Under the pieces are notes generated by a model. That model saw nothing but the letters and a program-made list of their open reading frames with translations. It was not told the DNA's origin and ran no database searches. The translations under genes were made by a program, and so were the position numbers. Below, piece after piece: positions 24,129 through 33,064 of a stretch of DNA of 64,000 nucleotides; within the stretch, counting starts at the first letter, position 1, and each line of letters starts with the position of its first letter. This stretch comes from TMED109 sp015660425 (GTDB taxonomy: Bacteria; Pseudomonadota; Alphaproteobacteria; TMED109): contig JAPYTH010000003.1 of assembly GCA_029936295.1 (NCBI GenBank), positions 17,583 through 81,582 of the forward strand. Reading direction: 5' to 3'.

Positions 24129-25468
24129 TATATACGGCCTCTAAGTTTAGATTTTTTTATTAGTCCCTCGTACTGTTGAGCTATTAAGTGTGAATGAATC
24201 TGAGCAACTGTATCCATAGTAACATTAACAACTATCAATAAACTTGTTCCGCCAAAGTAGAAAGGGACAGCATATTTTGCAATTAAAATTTCAGGCAGTA
24301 TACAGACTAAACTTAGATATAAAGCTCCTACAACAGTTAATCTAGTCAAAACATGGTCAATATATAATGCAGTATTCTTTCCTGGTCTTATTCCAGGAAT
24401 AAATCCATTATTCTTTTGTAAATTATCCGCTGTATCTTCTGGATTAAAAACTATTGATGTATAGAAAAAAGCAAAAAACATTATAGCGCCAACATATAAA
24501 GCCATATATAATGGCTGCCCTCTTCCTAAAAGAGAGGTAACATCTAATAGCCAGCTAGGCCCCGAACCTGCATTAAAACTCATAGCCGTGATGGGCAGCA
24601 ATAAAATAGAAGAAGCAAATATAGGAGGTATGACGCCAGCAGTATTAATTTTTAAAGGTAAATGATTAGTATCACCTTGAAAAACTTTCATCCCTACTTG
24701 TCTTTTAGGGTACTGAATTAACAGCCTTCTTTGTGCTCTTTCTACAAAAACTATAAAAGCTATTACTGCAACTGACATCAATAATAGGAACATTATAAAT
24801 AAACCAGATAAAGCACCTGTTTTGCCAAGTTCCAATGTAGAAACCAAAGATACAGGTAGATTAGCCACAATACCTGCCATAATTATAAGCGAAATACCAT
24901 TGCCTATACCTCTAGCAGTTATCTGTTCACCTAACCACATTAGAAAAACTGTTCCACCTGTTAAAGATACAACAGTGGTAAATTTAAACATTAAACCTGG
25001 TTCCATAACAGCAGGACCTGATGATGAAGTTAAATTTTCTAGTCCACTTGCTATTCCTAATCCTTGCACTGCAGCTAGAAGTACAGTTCCATAACGAGTA
25101 TATTGTATAATTTTTTTTCTACCTGAATCACCATCTTTTTTTAAAGTAGCTAAATGAGGGGATACAGTAGTCATAAGCTGAATAATTATAGAAGCAGAAA
25201 TATAAGGCATAATATTCAATGCGAATATAGTCATTCTACTTAGTGCTCCACCAGAAAACATATCAAACATGCCCAAAATGCCGCCAGCATTTTGCTGAAA
25301 TATGTCATCTAATACCTGAGAGTCAATCCCTGGCAATGGAATGTATGTTCCTAACCTATAGACAATTAGAGCCGCTAAAGTAAAGTAAATTTTCTTCTTT
25401 AATTCTTTAGCTTTTGATAAAGCTCCAAAATTTATAGAACCAGCTAACTGTTCAGCAGCAGAAGCCAT
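24128..25468 (-). CDS. secY: Protein translocase subunit SecY
   Basis: 446 residues with ten membrane helices, forming the protein-conducting channel with SecE (encoded at 51 kb) and SecG. Recognised from YRLGTYIPLPGID near the N-terminus, the plug and second-helix region MFSGGALSRMTIFALNIMPYISASII, GIGNGISLIIMAGI and the cytoplasmic loop KVFQGDTNHLPLKIN. It follows rplO by 40 bases. Confidence 0.97.
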   Translation of the reverse strand: MASAAEQLAGSINFGALSKAKELKKKIYFTLAALIVYRLGTYIPLPGIDSQVLDDIFQQNAGGILGMFDMFSGGALSRMTIFALNIMPYISASIIIQLMTTVSPHLATLKKDGDSGRKKIIQYTRYGTVLLAAVQGLGIASGLENLTSSSGPAVMEPGLMFKFTTVVSLTGGTVFLMWLGEQITARGIGNGISLIIMAGIVANLPVSLVSTLELGKTGALSGLFIMFLLLMSVAVIAFIVFVERAQRRLLIQYPKRQVGMKVFQGDTNHLPLKINTAGVIPPIFASSILLLPITAMSFNAGSGPSWLLDVTSLLGRGQPLYMALYVGAIMFFAFFYTSIVFNPEDTADNLQKNNGFIPGIRPGKNTALYIDHVLTRLTVVGALYLSLVCILPEILIAKYAVPFYFGGTSLLIVVNVTMDTVAQIHSHLIAQQYEGLIKKSKLRGRI

Positions 25469-25508
25469 TTTTAATCCTCTTTAATATTATTATTGTTAAA
25501 AATAAGCA

Positions 25509-26009
25509 CTAACTACTAGCACTTACACTTTCACTATTTTCTTTATTATTACGCACTAAAATAGAAACTTTACCATCCACTTTTTCAATTGCTTCTTTAG
25601 CTGAAGCTGTAAAAGCTACAACTTCAATATCTATTTTAGATTTTATGGAACCATTTCCTAATATTTTAATTCCATCTCTAACTTTTGTAATTACGCCACT
25701 TAATTTTAAAATTTTAGCATTTATTGTTTTTTTAGGATCTATTTTACCTGAATCTATAGCTTTTTGAATTACGTCTAGACCAACAATTGTATATTCTTTT
25801 CTAAATATATTATTAAAACCATGTTTAGGTAAACGTCTATGTAAAGGCATCTGACCACCTTCAAAGCCTTTAATTGCAACACCCGCTCTAGCTTTTTGAC
25901 CCTTATGACCTTTTCCTGCTGTTTTACCAGTCCCTGAACCAATACCTCTACCTACTCTTTTTCTACTTTGTTTTGCTGCAGCATTATCTCTTATTTCATT
26001 AAGTCTCAT
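25509..26009 (-). CDS. rplO: 50S ribosomal protein L15
   Basis: 166 residues. The basic N-terminus RKRVGRGIGSGTGKTAGKGHKGQKAR and GFEGGQMPLHRRLPKHGF are unmistakable in the first 60 residues (read as two adjoining blocks). The C-terminus runs about 12 residues past the usual end with a serine/asparagine-rich tail. Placed between rpmD and secY as in the standard spc order. Confidence 0.96.
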   Translation of the reverse strand: MRLNEIRDNAAAKQSRKRVGRGIGSGTGKTAGKGHKGQKARAGVAIKGFEGGQMPLHRRLPKHGFNNIFRKEYTIVGLDVIQKAIDSGKIDPKKTINAKILKLSGVITKVRDGIKILGNGSIKSKIDIEVVAFTASAKEAIEKVDGKVSILVRNNKENSESVSASS

Positions 26010-26035
26010 TTTTTCTCTCCATATACCCGCTATAA

Positions 26036-26224
26036 TTAATTTTCATCAACTATTCTTACAAGATGTTTAACTTTAGAAAGCATTCCTCTAACAGAAGAAG
26101 TGTCTTCCAGAACATTTGTACGGTTCATTTTATTAAGACCTAATCCAATCAAAGTTTTTCTTTGATCAGACTTTCTCCCTATAGGGCTTTGAATTTGCAT
26201 AACTGTAATTTTACTATTATCCAT
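26036..26224 (-). CDS. rpmD: 50S ribosomal protein L30
   Basis: 62 residues, the bacterial short form: ITVMQIQSPIGRKSDQRKTL then LGLNKMNRTNVLEDTSSVRGM and a closing VKHLVRIVDEN. It lies four bases after rpsE and 26 before rplO. Confidence 0.95.
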   Translation of the reverse strand: MDNSKITVMQIQSPIGRKSDQRKTLIGLGLNKMNRTNVLEDTSSVRGMLSKVKHLVRIVDEN

Positions 26225-26228
26225 TAAC

Positions 26229-26783
26229 TTATGCCTCCGCTGTATTCTTATCAGTATTTTTCTCTGACTTCTTACCTACGACTGCACTAACTTTTAAACC
26301 TCTTCTGCTTGCCACTCCTCTAGGAGATTGCAAATTAGATAATGCATCAAATGTTGCTCTTACCATATTATAAGGGTTTGCACTGCCTTGCGATTTAGTA
26401 ACCACATCCTGAACACCCAATGTCTCAAATACGGCTCTCATTGGACCTCCCGCAATTATACCTGTTCCAGCTGGCGCACTTCTAACTAATACCTTAGATG
26501 CTCCATGATAACCTATAACATCGTGATGAACCGTTCTTCCTTCTCTCAAAGGAACTCTAATCATTTCTTTCTTAGCTTTTTCTGTAGCTTTTTTTATAGC
26601 TTCAGGAACTTCTTTAGCTTTACCAGATGCAAACCCTACTTGGCCTTTAGAATCTCCAGCTACTACTAAAGCAGCAAAACCAAATCTTCGCCCACCCTTT
26701 ACTACTTTAGAAACACGATTAATCCCAACTAACTTATCGAGAAGACCATCACCTTCTTTATCATTTTTTTTTCCTCTTACCAT
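26229..26783 (-). CDS. rpsE: 30S ribosomal protein S5
   Basis: 184 residues. LDKLVGINRVSKVVKGGRRF (residues 15-34) is the RNA-binding loop where spectinomycin-resistance changes occur in other bacteria; no such change is evident. GHDV-type motif HHDVIGYHGASKVL and GGPMRAVFETLG follow. A basic, charged C-terminal tail completes it. Contributes to decoding accuracy with S4 and S12. Confidence 0.97.
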   Translation of the reverse strand: MVRGKKNDKEGDGLLDKLVGINRVSKVVKGGRRFGFAALVVAGDSKGQVGFASGKAKEVPEAIKKATEKAKKEMIRVPLREGRTVHHDVIGYHGASKVLVRSAPAGTGIIAGGPMRAVFETLGVQDVVTKSQGSANPYNMVRATFDALSNLQSPRGVASRRGLKVSAVVGKKSEKNTDKNTAEA

Positions 26784-26803
26784 AAAACACTCCTAAAATT
26801 AAC

Positions 26804-27169
26804 TTAAAATACTAACCCATTACCCCTTGCCGCTTCAGCTAAAGCCTTAACACGACCATGATATATATATGACCCTCTATCAAAAACCACTTCTTTTAAT
26901 CCAGAATCTTTAGCTAACTTAGCAATCAAAGACCCAATCTCTTGAGCTGCAGAAATATTACCACCAAAAGCTTTTTTAGTTTTAAATTCTTTATTCATTG
27001 TAGAAGCTGATAAAAGTGTTTTACCATTAATATCATCAATAATCTGAGCATATATATGTTGATTTGACCGATATACACTTAACCTTGGCCTAGACCCACT
27101 ATTCTTTTTTAGATTAAATCTAGTTCTTTTTTTTCTTCTATCATCTTTTTTTTTATTATTTAAACTCAT
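26804..27169 (-). CDS. rplR: 50S ribosomal protein L18
   Basis: 121 residues; RPRLSVYRSNQHIYAQIIDD, KAFGGNISAAQEIG and the ending YHGRVKALAEAARGNGLVF are typical. It binds 5S rRNA with L5. The N-terminal 25 residues are strongly lysine- and arginine-rich. Confidence 0.96.
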   Translation of the reverse strand: MSLNNKKKDDRRKKRTRFNLKKNSGSRPRLSVYRSNQHIYAQIIDDINGKTLLSASTMNKEFKTKKAFGGNISAAQEIGSLIAKLAKDSGLKEVVFDRGSYIYHGRVKALAEAARGNGLVF

Positions 27170-27176
27170 AAATCAC

Positions 27177-27710
27177 CTATTTTTTCTTACCTTCTTTTTG
27201 TCTTACATATTCATTGGAATATCTAATCCCTTTGCCTTTATATGGCTCCGGTTTTCTTAATGATCTGATTTCGGCCGCAAACTGACCAACTTTTTGTTTA
27301 TTAAACCCTGATATAAATATTTCTGTTGGTTTAGCACATTTAACTGTTATTTCTTTAGGAATAGCTACTTTTATATCGTGGCTATAGCCTAATTGCAGAT
27401 TTAAAATATCTCCTTCTGCTGCTGCCCTATAACCAACTCCATTCACTTCCAAAGTCTTTGAAAAACCTGTATCTACTCCAATTACCATATTATTTATTAA
27501 ACTTCTGACTAAACCCCACTGCGAAAGAGATGTTTTATCTTTATTTATAGGTCTAACAGAAACTTTATTATCTTTATATGTTACTTCTACTGAATCAGTA
27601 ATAACCTCTGAAAGCTCTCCCAGTTTACCTTTTACAGACATAACTTTGCCCACAATGCTAAAATCTACATCTTCTGGAACAATTACTACATTTTTACCAA
27701 TTCTAGACAT
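27177..27710 (-). CDS. rplF: 50S ribosomal protein L6
   Basis: 177 residues in two related alpha/beta halves: MSRIGKNVVIVPEDVDF at the start, LEVNGVGYRAAAEGDILNL in the middle and RKPEPYKGKGIRYSNEYV near the C-terminus, which contacts the sarcin-ricin loop. Standard length; seven bases before rplR. Confidence 0.97.
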   Translation of the reverse strand: MSRIGKNVVIVPEDVDFSIVGKVMSVKGKLGELSEVITDSVEVTYKDNKVSVRPINKDKTSLSQWGLVRSLINNMVIGVDTGFSKTLEVNGVGYRAAAEGDILNLQLGYSHDIKVAIPKEITVKCAKPTEIFISGFNKQKVGQFAAEIRSLRKPEPYKGKGIRYSNEYVRQKEGKKK

Positions 27711-27723
27711 TTCTCTTTATTCC

Positions 27724-28122
27724 TTAAAATACACTACATAAAATTTCACCACCAATATTGGCACTTCTAGCTTCATGATCAGACATTAACCCTTTTGAAG
27801 TTGATACAATTGATATTCCTAATCCCCCATAATTTAAGGGCATATCTTTCATAGAAGAATACAACCTTAAACCAGGTTTAGAAGACCTTTTAATCTCCTT
27901 AATTGCAGGCTTTCCTTCAAAATATTTTAGTTCGATTATAAGAATATCCTTCTTATTATCATTTGTTTTTATGCTATAATCTCTTATAAATCCTTCTTTT
28001 TTCAGAACTGTTAATACGGCAGCTCTTAACTTAGACATAGGACACTCAACTAATGCTTTTTTTGCCATGTGTCCATTTCTAATTCTAGTTAACATATCTC
28101 CTAGCGGATCTGTCATAGTCAT
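27724..28122 (-). CDS. rpsH: 30S ribosomal protein S8
   Basis: 132 residues: DPLGDMLTRIRNGHMAKKAL at the N-terminus and the 16S-binding C-terminal block GISIVSTSKGLMSDHEARSA. In E. coli S8 is the spc-operon repressor; whether the regulatory site exists here near rplE was not evident by eye. It lies 10 bases after rpsN. Confidence 0.97.
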   Translation of the reverse strand: MTMTDPLGDMLTRIRNGHMAKKALVECPMSKLRAAVLTVLKKEGFIRDYSIKTNDNKKDILIIELKYFEGKPAIKEIKRSSKPGLRLYSSMKDMPLNYGGLGISIVSTSKGLMSDHEARSANIGGEILCSVF

Positions 28123-28132
28123 ACTTTATCTC

Positions 28133-28438
28133 CTACCAACTTGCTTTTGTTATACCAGGAAGCTGGCCACTAGATGCTAAATCTCTAAATGCAATTCTAC
28201 TAATACCAAATTTACGATAATTACCTCTGGGTCTTCCTGTAATTTCACACCTACTTCTAATTCTAACTCTTGAACCATTTTTTGGTAAAGCTGATAACTT
28301 CAATACAGCTTTAAACCTATCTTCTTGAGATACATTTTTATCCCTTATTACTTTCTTTAGTACTTGACGTTTTTCATTATGCAGATCAGCCATGTATATT
28401 CTTTTTTTATTTTTATCTATTGCACTTTTTTTTGCCAT
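28133..28438 (-). CDS. rpsN: 30S ribosomal protein S14 (zinc-independent form)
   Basis: 101 residues, the long form without CXXC zinc ligands. LSALPKNGSRVRIRSRCEIT, GRPRGNYRKFGISR and the ending ASSGQLPGITKASW fit the family. It sits between rplE and rpsH in canonical order. Confidence 0.97.
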   Translation of the reverse strand: MAKKSAIDKNKKRIYMADLHNEKRQVLKKVIRDKNVSQEDRFKAVLKLSALPKNGSRVRIRSRCEITGRPRGNYRKFGISRIAFRDLASSGQLPGITKASW

Positions 28439-28446
28439 TTTTACTC

Positions 28447-28989
28447 CTATTTTCTAAACGGAAAATTAAATTTCTTTAGTAATGCTAATCCTTGATCATT
28501 ATTATTAGCAGTGGTACAAATTATTATATCCATTCCCCTCACTACATCTACATCATCATAATTAATCTCAGGAAAAACTATTTGCTCTTTAATCCCTAAA
28601 GCAAAATTACCTTTACCATCAAAACTTTTAGTACTTAGACCTCTAAAATCTCTAACCCTCGGCAATGATATATTTATTAATCTATCTAAAAACTCATACA
28701 TTTTTTCTTTTCTTAATGTAACTTTACATCCTATGCTCATTCCATCTCTTAACTTAAAAGTTGCAACAGACTTTTTAGCTTTAGTAACCATAACCTTTTG
28801 CCCAGATATTTGAGTTAGGTCTTTTATAGCACCTTGAATCTTCTTTTTATCTGAAGCAGCTTCACCTACACCCATATTTAATACTATTTTATCTAATTTT
28901 GGAACTTCATTGATGTTTTTACAAACCAACTCATCATAAAGTTCTTTTTTAATATTAGTTTCATAATATTCTTTTAATCTTGCACTCAT
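28447..28989 (-). CDS. rplE: 50S ribosomal protein L5
   Basis: 180 residues: KLDKIVLNMGVGEAASDKK near residue 30-48, SGQKVMVTKAKKSVATFKLR in the middle and GLALLKKFNFPFRK at the end. It binds 5S rRNA and contacts the P-site tRNA. Eleven bases after rplX. Confidence 0.97.
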   Translation of the reverse strand: MSARLKEYYETNIKKELYDELVCKNINEVPKLDKIVLNMGVGEAASDKKKIQGAIKDLTQISGQKVMVTKAKKSVATFKLRDGMSIGCKVTLRKEKMYEFLDRLINISLPRVRDFRGLSTKSFDGKGNFALGIKEQIVFPEINYDDVDVVRGMDIIICTTANNNDQGLALLKKFNFPFRK

Positions 28990-29000
28990 TTAAAACTCCA

Positions 29001-29318
29001 TTAATCTACTAGGTCACCAGAACGCTTTGCAAACCTTACTTTTCTTCCATCCGCTATAAATTTATAACCTATTCTCGTAGCTTTATTATCCTTAGGATCT
29101 ATATGTGAAATATTAGATACATGTATAGATAATTCCTTATCTAGTATCCCTCCTTGAGAAGTTTGACTTTGTGCAGTATGCTTCTTTGCAATATTTAAAC
29201 CTCTAAGCATCACCCTATTATTTTTTGGAAATACAGTAACAATTTCTCCAGACTTACCCTTATCTTTACCGCTTATTACCAATACTTTATCACCTTTTTT
29301 TACTTTTAACTTGTACAT
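29001..29318 (-). CDS. rplX: 50S ribosomal protein L24
   Basis: 105 residues starting with a KOW motif (KKGDKVLVISGKDKGKSGEI, 7-26), then GLNIAKKHTAQSQTSQGGIL. It nucleates assembly of the 50S subunit. The stop is 11 bases before rplE. Confidence 0.97.
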   Translation of the reverse strand: MYKLKVKKGDKVLVISGKDKGKSGEIVTVFPKNNRVMLRGLNIAKKHTAQSQTSQGGILDKELSIHVSNISHIDPKDNKATRIGYKFIADGRKVRFAKRSGDLVD

Positions 29319-29320
29319 AA

Positions 29321-29689
29321 CTATAAAACCTCCGGTGCTAAAGATATAATCTTCATGAAATTTTTACCACGTAACTCTCTCGTAACTGGCCCAAATATTC
29401 TTGTACCTATAGGCTCTTTTTGATTATTAATTAATACTGCCGCATTATTATCAAATCTAATTGCACTCCCATCAACTCTCCTAATTTCTTTACGCGTTCT
29501 TACAACAACAGCTCTATGAACATCGCCTTTTTTTACTTTACCTCTTGGAGCTGCCTCTTTAATTGATACAACAATAACGTCCCCAACTGCAGCATACCGT
29601 CTTTTAGAGCCACCTAAAACTTTAATACACTGCACCCTCTTAGCTCCTGAGTTGTCTGCGACGCCTAAACTTGTTTCTGTTTGAATCAT
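29321..29689 (-). CDS. rplN: 50S ribosomal protein L14
   Basis: 122 residues, the standard length: MIQTETSLGVADNSGAKRVQ, the basic loop RRYAAVGDVIVVSIKEAAPR and GTRIFGPVTRELRGKNFMKI. It forms intersubunit bridges and is the docking site of the silencing factor RsfS in other bacteria. Only two bases separate it from rplX. Confidence 0.97.
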   Translation of the reverse strand: MIQTETSLGVADNSGAKRVQCIKVLGGSKRRYAAVGDVIVVSIKEAAPRGKVKKGDVHRAVVVRTRKEIRRVDGSAIRFDNNAAVLINNQKEPIGTRIFGPVTRELRGKNFMKIISLAPEVL

Positions 29690-29716
29690 TATCTTTCCAA
29701 TTAAATATTTTGTAAG

Positions 29717-29959
29717 TTATGAAGTAATACTTTCAGTTAATACCGTCCATGTTTTTTTCTTAGATATAGGCCTGCACTCTATAATTCTAACTTTATCACC
29801 AATTTTATAATTATTATTTTCGTCATGCGCATGAAATTTACTCGAACGTGTAATTGTCTTCTTATATAAAGGATGTCGTACACGTCTATCTACATTTACT
29901 ACTATCGTTTTTTCACTTGCCGCACTAACTACTGTGCCTTGTAAAATTCTCTTAGGCAT
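29717..29959 (-). CDS. rpsQ: 30S ribosomal protein S17
   Basis: 80 residues: LQGTVVSAASEKTIVVNVDR, the HPLYKKTITRSSKFHAHDE block and KIGDKVRIIECRPISKKKTW. Its start overlaps the end of rpmC by eight bases, so the two are probably translationally coupled. Confidence 0.96.
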   Translation of the reverse strand: MPKRILQGTVVSAASEKTIVVNVDRRVRHPLYKKTITRSSKFHAHDENNNYKIGDKVRIIECRPISKKKTWTVLTESITS

Positions 29960-30155
29960 TTATAGATCTCCTCTTTTGTGCCGATATTGCGGTCATAATG
30001 CGTGCTATATCTCTTCTTACTTGAAAAATTTTTGCTGAATTTTCAAGTTGTCCAGAAGCTTTTTGAAACCGTAAATTGAATTGTTCTTTTTTTAAATTAA
30101 CTAATTCTGCTTTTAGCTCATCTTCTGTTTTTTGTTTTATATCTGAAAATTTCAT
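29952..30155 (-). CDS. rpmC: 50S ribosomal protein L29
   Basis: 67 residues, a helical hairpin: MKFSDIKQKTEDELKAELVN and LKKEQFNLRFQKASGQLENS, then IARIMTAISAQKR. It sits at the tunnel exit next to L23, where trigger factor and SRP dock. It begins directly after the rplP stop. Confidence 0.95.
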   Translation of the reverse strand: MKFSDIKQKTEDELKAELVNLKKEQFNLRFQKASGQLENSAKIFQVRRDIARIMTAISAQKRRSINA

Positions 30156-30572
30156 TTAAACTCCTAATTGTCTAGTAACAAATTTAGTACGAATAGGTAA
30201 TTTTGCAGAACCTAATTCAAGAGCTTCTTTAGCAAGAGCTTCTGTAACTCCCTCCAATTCAAACATAATTCTTCCAGGTTTTACTCTAGCCGCCCAGAAT
30301 TCAACTGAACCTTTACCTTTACCCATCCTAACCTCTGTAGGTTTTTTAGTTACAGGTACATCTGGAAAAATTCTTATCCAAACTCTACCCTGCCTCTTTA
30401 TATGTCTAGTAATAGCTCTTCTCGCGGCTTCTATCTGTCTTGCAGTAATTCGCTCCGGCTGCAGTGCCTTCATTCCATAAGACCCAAAATTAAGTACAGT
30501 TCCTCCTTTTGCCATGCCATGTATACGGCCCTTATGAGTTTTTCTAAATTTTGTTCTTTTTGGACTTAACAT
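30156..30572 (-). CDS. rplP: 50S ribosomal protein L16
   Basis: 138 residues: MLSPKRTKFRKTHKGRIHG at the start, ITARQIEAARRAITRHIKRQ and PVTKKPTEVRMGKGKGSVE. It lies near the peptidyl transferase centre and A-site tRNA. Its start overlaps the stop of rpsC by one base. Confidence 0.97.
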   Translation of the reverse strand: MLSPKRTKFRKTHKGRIHGMAKGGTVLNFGSYGMKALQPERITARQIEAARRAITRHIKRQGRVWIRIFPDVPVTKKPTEVRMGKGKGSVEFWAARVKPGRIMFELEGVTEALAKEALELGSAKLPIRTKFVTRQLGV

Positions 30573-31255
30573 TATCTAGGTGCTCCTTGTTGTGAGTTTC
30601 TTGCATTTTCCATAGCCATAGGATCATGAGACATTAATTCACCTCTAAATATCCAAACTTTTATTCCACAGTTTCCATAGGTAGTAGCAGCTGTAGCTAC
30701 CCCGTAATCAATATCAGCTCTTAGAGTATGTAATGGTACCCTACCTTCTCTATACCACTCAATTCTAGCAATTTCAGCACCACCTAATCTTCCACCAGCA
30801 TTAATTCTTATGCCCAGAGCTCCTTGTCTCATAGCAGATTGAACTGCTCTTTTCATAGCTCTTCTAAAAGCAATTCTTTTTACTAATTGTTCCGCTACAT
30901 TTTCAGCAACAAGCTGCGCTTCTATGTCTGGTTTTTTGATTTCAACAATATTTAGTTGAACCTCTCCTTCTACCATTGTAGCTAGTTTATTTTTAATAAT
31001 TTCTATTTCTGACCCTTTTCTTCCAATTATAATACCTGGTCGAGCGGAATATATTGTAACCCTTGCCACTTTTGCCGGTCTTTCCACTATAATTCTACTA
31101 ACTGCTGCACTTTTTAATTTATCTTTAAGAAAGGATTTAATTTTTAGATCTTCCCTTAATAATTTTGTATACACCCTACCTTTAGCATACCATCTTGAAT
31201 CCCAAGTTCTATTTATTCCCAGTCTTAGACCAATTGGATTTACTTTCTGACCCAT
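30572..31255 (-). CDS. rpsC: 30S ribosomal protein S3
   Basis: 227 residues with MGQKVNPIGLRLGINRTWDS, a KH domain (VTIYSARPGIIIGRKGSEIE, about 66-85) and the C-terminal ALGIRINAGGRLGGAEIARI and WYREGRVPLHTLRADIDYG. It lines the mRNA entry tunnel. It overlaps the rplV stop by one base. Confidence 0.97.
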   Translation of the reverse strand: MGQKVNPIGLRLGINRTWDSRWYAKGRVYTKLLREDLKIKSFLKDKLKSAAVSRIIVERPAKVARVTIYSARPGIIIGRKGSEIEIIKNKLATMVEGEVQLNIVEIKKPDIEAQLVAENVAEQLVKRIAFRRAMKRAVQSAMRQGALGIRINAGGRLGGAEIARIEWYREGRVPLHTLRADIDYGVATAATTYGNCGIKVWIFRGELMSHDPMAMENARNSQQGAPR

Positions 31256-31638
31256 TAAACCTCCTCCTGATTTTCTTTAACTATAACTGTTAAATTACTA
31301 ATAGGTTTAAGGATCTTTCCACCCCTACCTCTTGCTCTTGGTCTAAACCTTTTCATTACTAATGCCTTACCTACATAGGCCTCAGAAACAATTAATTTAT
31401 CAATATCTAAGTCATGATTATTCTCTGCATTAGCTATCGCAGATTGTAGTACTTTTTTTACATCTGCTGCTATTCTTTTTTTAGAGAACTGTAACTGAAG
31501 CAAAGCTTTAGATACATCCATACCTCTAATACTAGCTGCAATTAAATTAAGCTTCTGAGCACCAGAACGAACTGATCTATCCAGTGCCATCGCGCAATTA
31601 TCTTCTAATTTTCTTTTATTGCTAGCTTTACTCATCAT
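31255..31638 (-). CDS. rplV: 50S ribosomal protein L22
   Basis: 127 residues: DRSVRSGAQKLNLIAASIRG, KVLQSAIANAENNHDLD and the tunnel-lining hairpin with MKRFRPRARGRGGKILKPI. Two adjacent ATGs (31638 and 31635) overlap the rpsS stop in ATGATGAGTAA; the first has AAGG six bases upstream and is used here. The beta hairpin that reaches the exit tunnel looks intact. Confidence 0.96.
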   Translation of the reverse strand: MMSKASNKRKLEDNCAMALDRSVRSGAQKLNLIAASIRGMDVSKALLQLQFSKKRIAADVKKVLQSAIANAENNHDLDIDKLIVSEAYVGKALVMKRFRPRARGRGGKILKPISNLTVIVKENQEEV

Positions 31639-31918
31639 TTATAACCTTTTTTACCTTATTATCTGCTGTATGCCCATAATATGTTCTAGTTGGGGAATAT
31701 TCTCCAAGTTTTTGTCCAACCATTTCCTCAGTAATAAAAACAGGAATAAATTTTTTTCCATTATGTACAGCAAAATGTAAACCTACAAACTGAGGTAAAA
31801 TTGTAGAACGTCTAGACCACGTTTTAATACCCATACGAGTGCCTGTTTTAGCGGCCTCTTGCACTTTTTTAAGCAAATATCCGTCTACAAACGGACCTTT
31901 CCATATTGATCTAGCCAA
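31628..31918 (-). CDS. rpsS: 30S ribosomal protein S19
   Basis: 96 residues: MARSIWKGPFVDGYLLKKV, KTWSRRSTILPQFVGLHFAV and KLGEYSPTRTYYGHTAD. It binds the 30S head with S13. It ends inside the start of rplV (11-base overlap) and follows rplB by 18 bases. Confidence 0.97.
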   Translation of the reverse strand: MARSIWKGPFVDGYLLKKVQEAAKTGTRMGIKTWSRRSTILPQFVGLHFAVHNGKKFIPVFITEEMVGQKLGEYSPTRTYYGHTADNKVKKVINDE

Positions 31919-31936
31919 TGATCTACATCCTCCTAA

Positions 31937-32761
31937 TTATTTATATCTTTTTTTAATTATTAAATTATCTGTTCTTTTATTTGTTCTTGTTCTTTTTCCT
32001 TTTGTAGAAACTCCCCATGGAGTTACTGGATGGCGTCCTCCGGAAGTTCTGCCTTCACCACCACCATGTGGATGATCTACAGGATTCATTACTACACCTC
32101 TCACATTAGGTCTTCTACCTAACCATCTAGATCTTCCAGCTTTTCCTAAATTAATATTTTGGTGATCTGGATTAGATACAGAACCTACTGTAGCTCTACA
32201 TTCTCCTCTAACCAATCTTTGTTCCCCAGATTGCAATTTAATTATAGCATAGCCTCTATCTTTACCAACTAACTGAGCATATGCCCCTGCAGATCTAGCA
32301 ATTTGTCCACCTTTTCCTATCTTAAACTCTATATTATGAATAATAGTTCCCATAGGCATATTTTTTAATGGCATAGTATTACCAGGTTTAACATCTACCT
32401 TGTCACCACTTATAACTTTATCACCAACATTTAATTTTTGTGGAGCTATTATATAAGTTAATTTTTCATCACTATATTTAACAAGGGCTATAAATGATGT
32501 TCTATTAGGGTCGTACTCAAGTCTTTCAACTGTTGCTTCTATATTATCATGCACTCTCTTAAAATCTATAATTCTATATCTTCTTTTATGACCACCGCCT
32601 CTTTGCCATGCAGTAATTCTTCCGGTATTATTTCTTCCACCGGATTTACTTTGACCATGTGAAAGAGCTTTAATAGGTCCTCCTGAATGTAGGCCAGAAC
32701 GATCTATTGTAACTAACTGCCTTCTCGATGGTGAAGTTGGTTTATATTGTTTAAGCGTCAT
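31937..32761 (-). CDS. rplB: 50S ribosomal protein L2
   Basis: 274 residues. TAWQRGGGHKRRYRIIDFKR in the N-terminal domain and the active-centre segment VVMNPVDHPHGGGEGRTSGG near the C-terminus, with the conserved histidine close to the peptidyl transferase centre. Length is standard. Three bases after rplW. Confidence 0.98.
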   Translation of the reverse strand: MTLKQYKPTSPSRRQLVTIDRSGLHSGGPIKALSHGQSKSGGRNNTGRITAWQRGGGHKRRYRIIDFKRVHDNIEATVERLEYDPNRTSFIALVKYSDEKLTYIIAPQKLNVGDKVISGDKVDVKPGNTMPLKNMPMGTIIHNIEFKIGKGGQIARSAGAYAQLVGKDRGYAIIKLQSGEQRLVRGECRATVGSVSNPDHQNINLGKAGRSRWLGRRPNVRGVVMNPVDHPHGGGEGRTSGGRHPVTPWGVSTKGKRTRTNKRTDNLIIKKRYK

Positions 32762-32764
32762 ACC

Positions 32765-33064
32765 TTATACTCCACTTGAAAGATCAATTGACTGACCTTC
32801 AGCTAAAGTTACCATTGCTTTTCTAATAGATGCCCTTGTGCCTTTAATACCTTTAAATACTTTTCTTTTTCCTTTAATATTTACAGTATTCACTCTCACT
32901 ACTTTAACTCCAAATAAAGATTCAACAGCAGTCTTTATTTGAGGTTTAGTAGCTGTAGGCGAAACTTTAAAAACTACCTGATTATTTTCTAATATTCTTG
33001 TGGCTTTTTCTGTAATTATAGGAGAAACTATTACATCATAATCTTGGGGTCTAGGAGCTACCAT
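32765..33064 (-). CDS. rplW: 50S ribosomal protein L23
   Basis: 99 residues: YDVIVSPIITEKATRILENN and FGVKVVRVNTVNIKGKRKVF are the family blocks. It is the main docking point of nascent-chain factors at the exit tunnel. It overlaps the rplD stop by one base. Confidence 0.96.
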   Translation of the reverse strand: MVAPRPQDYDVIVSPIITEKATRILENNQVVFKVSPTATKPQIKTAVESLFGVKVVRVNTVNIKGKRKVFKGIKGTRASIRKAMVTLAEGQSIDLSSGV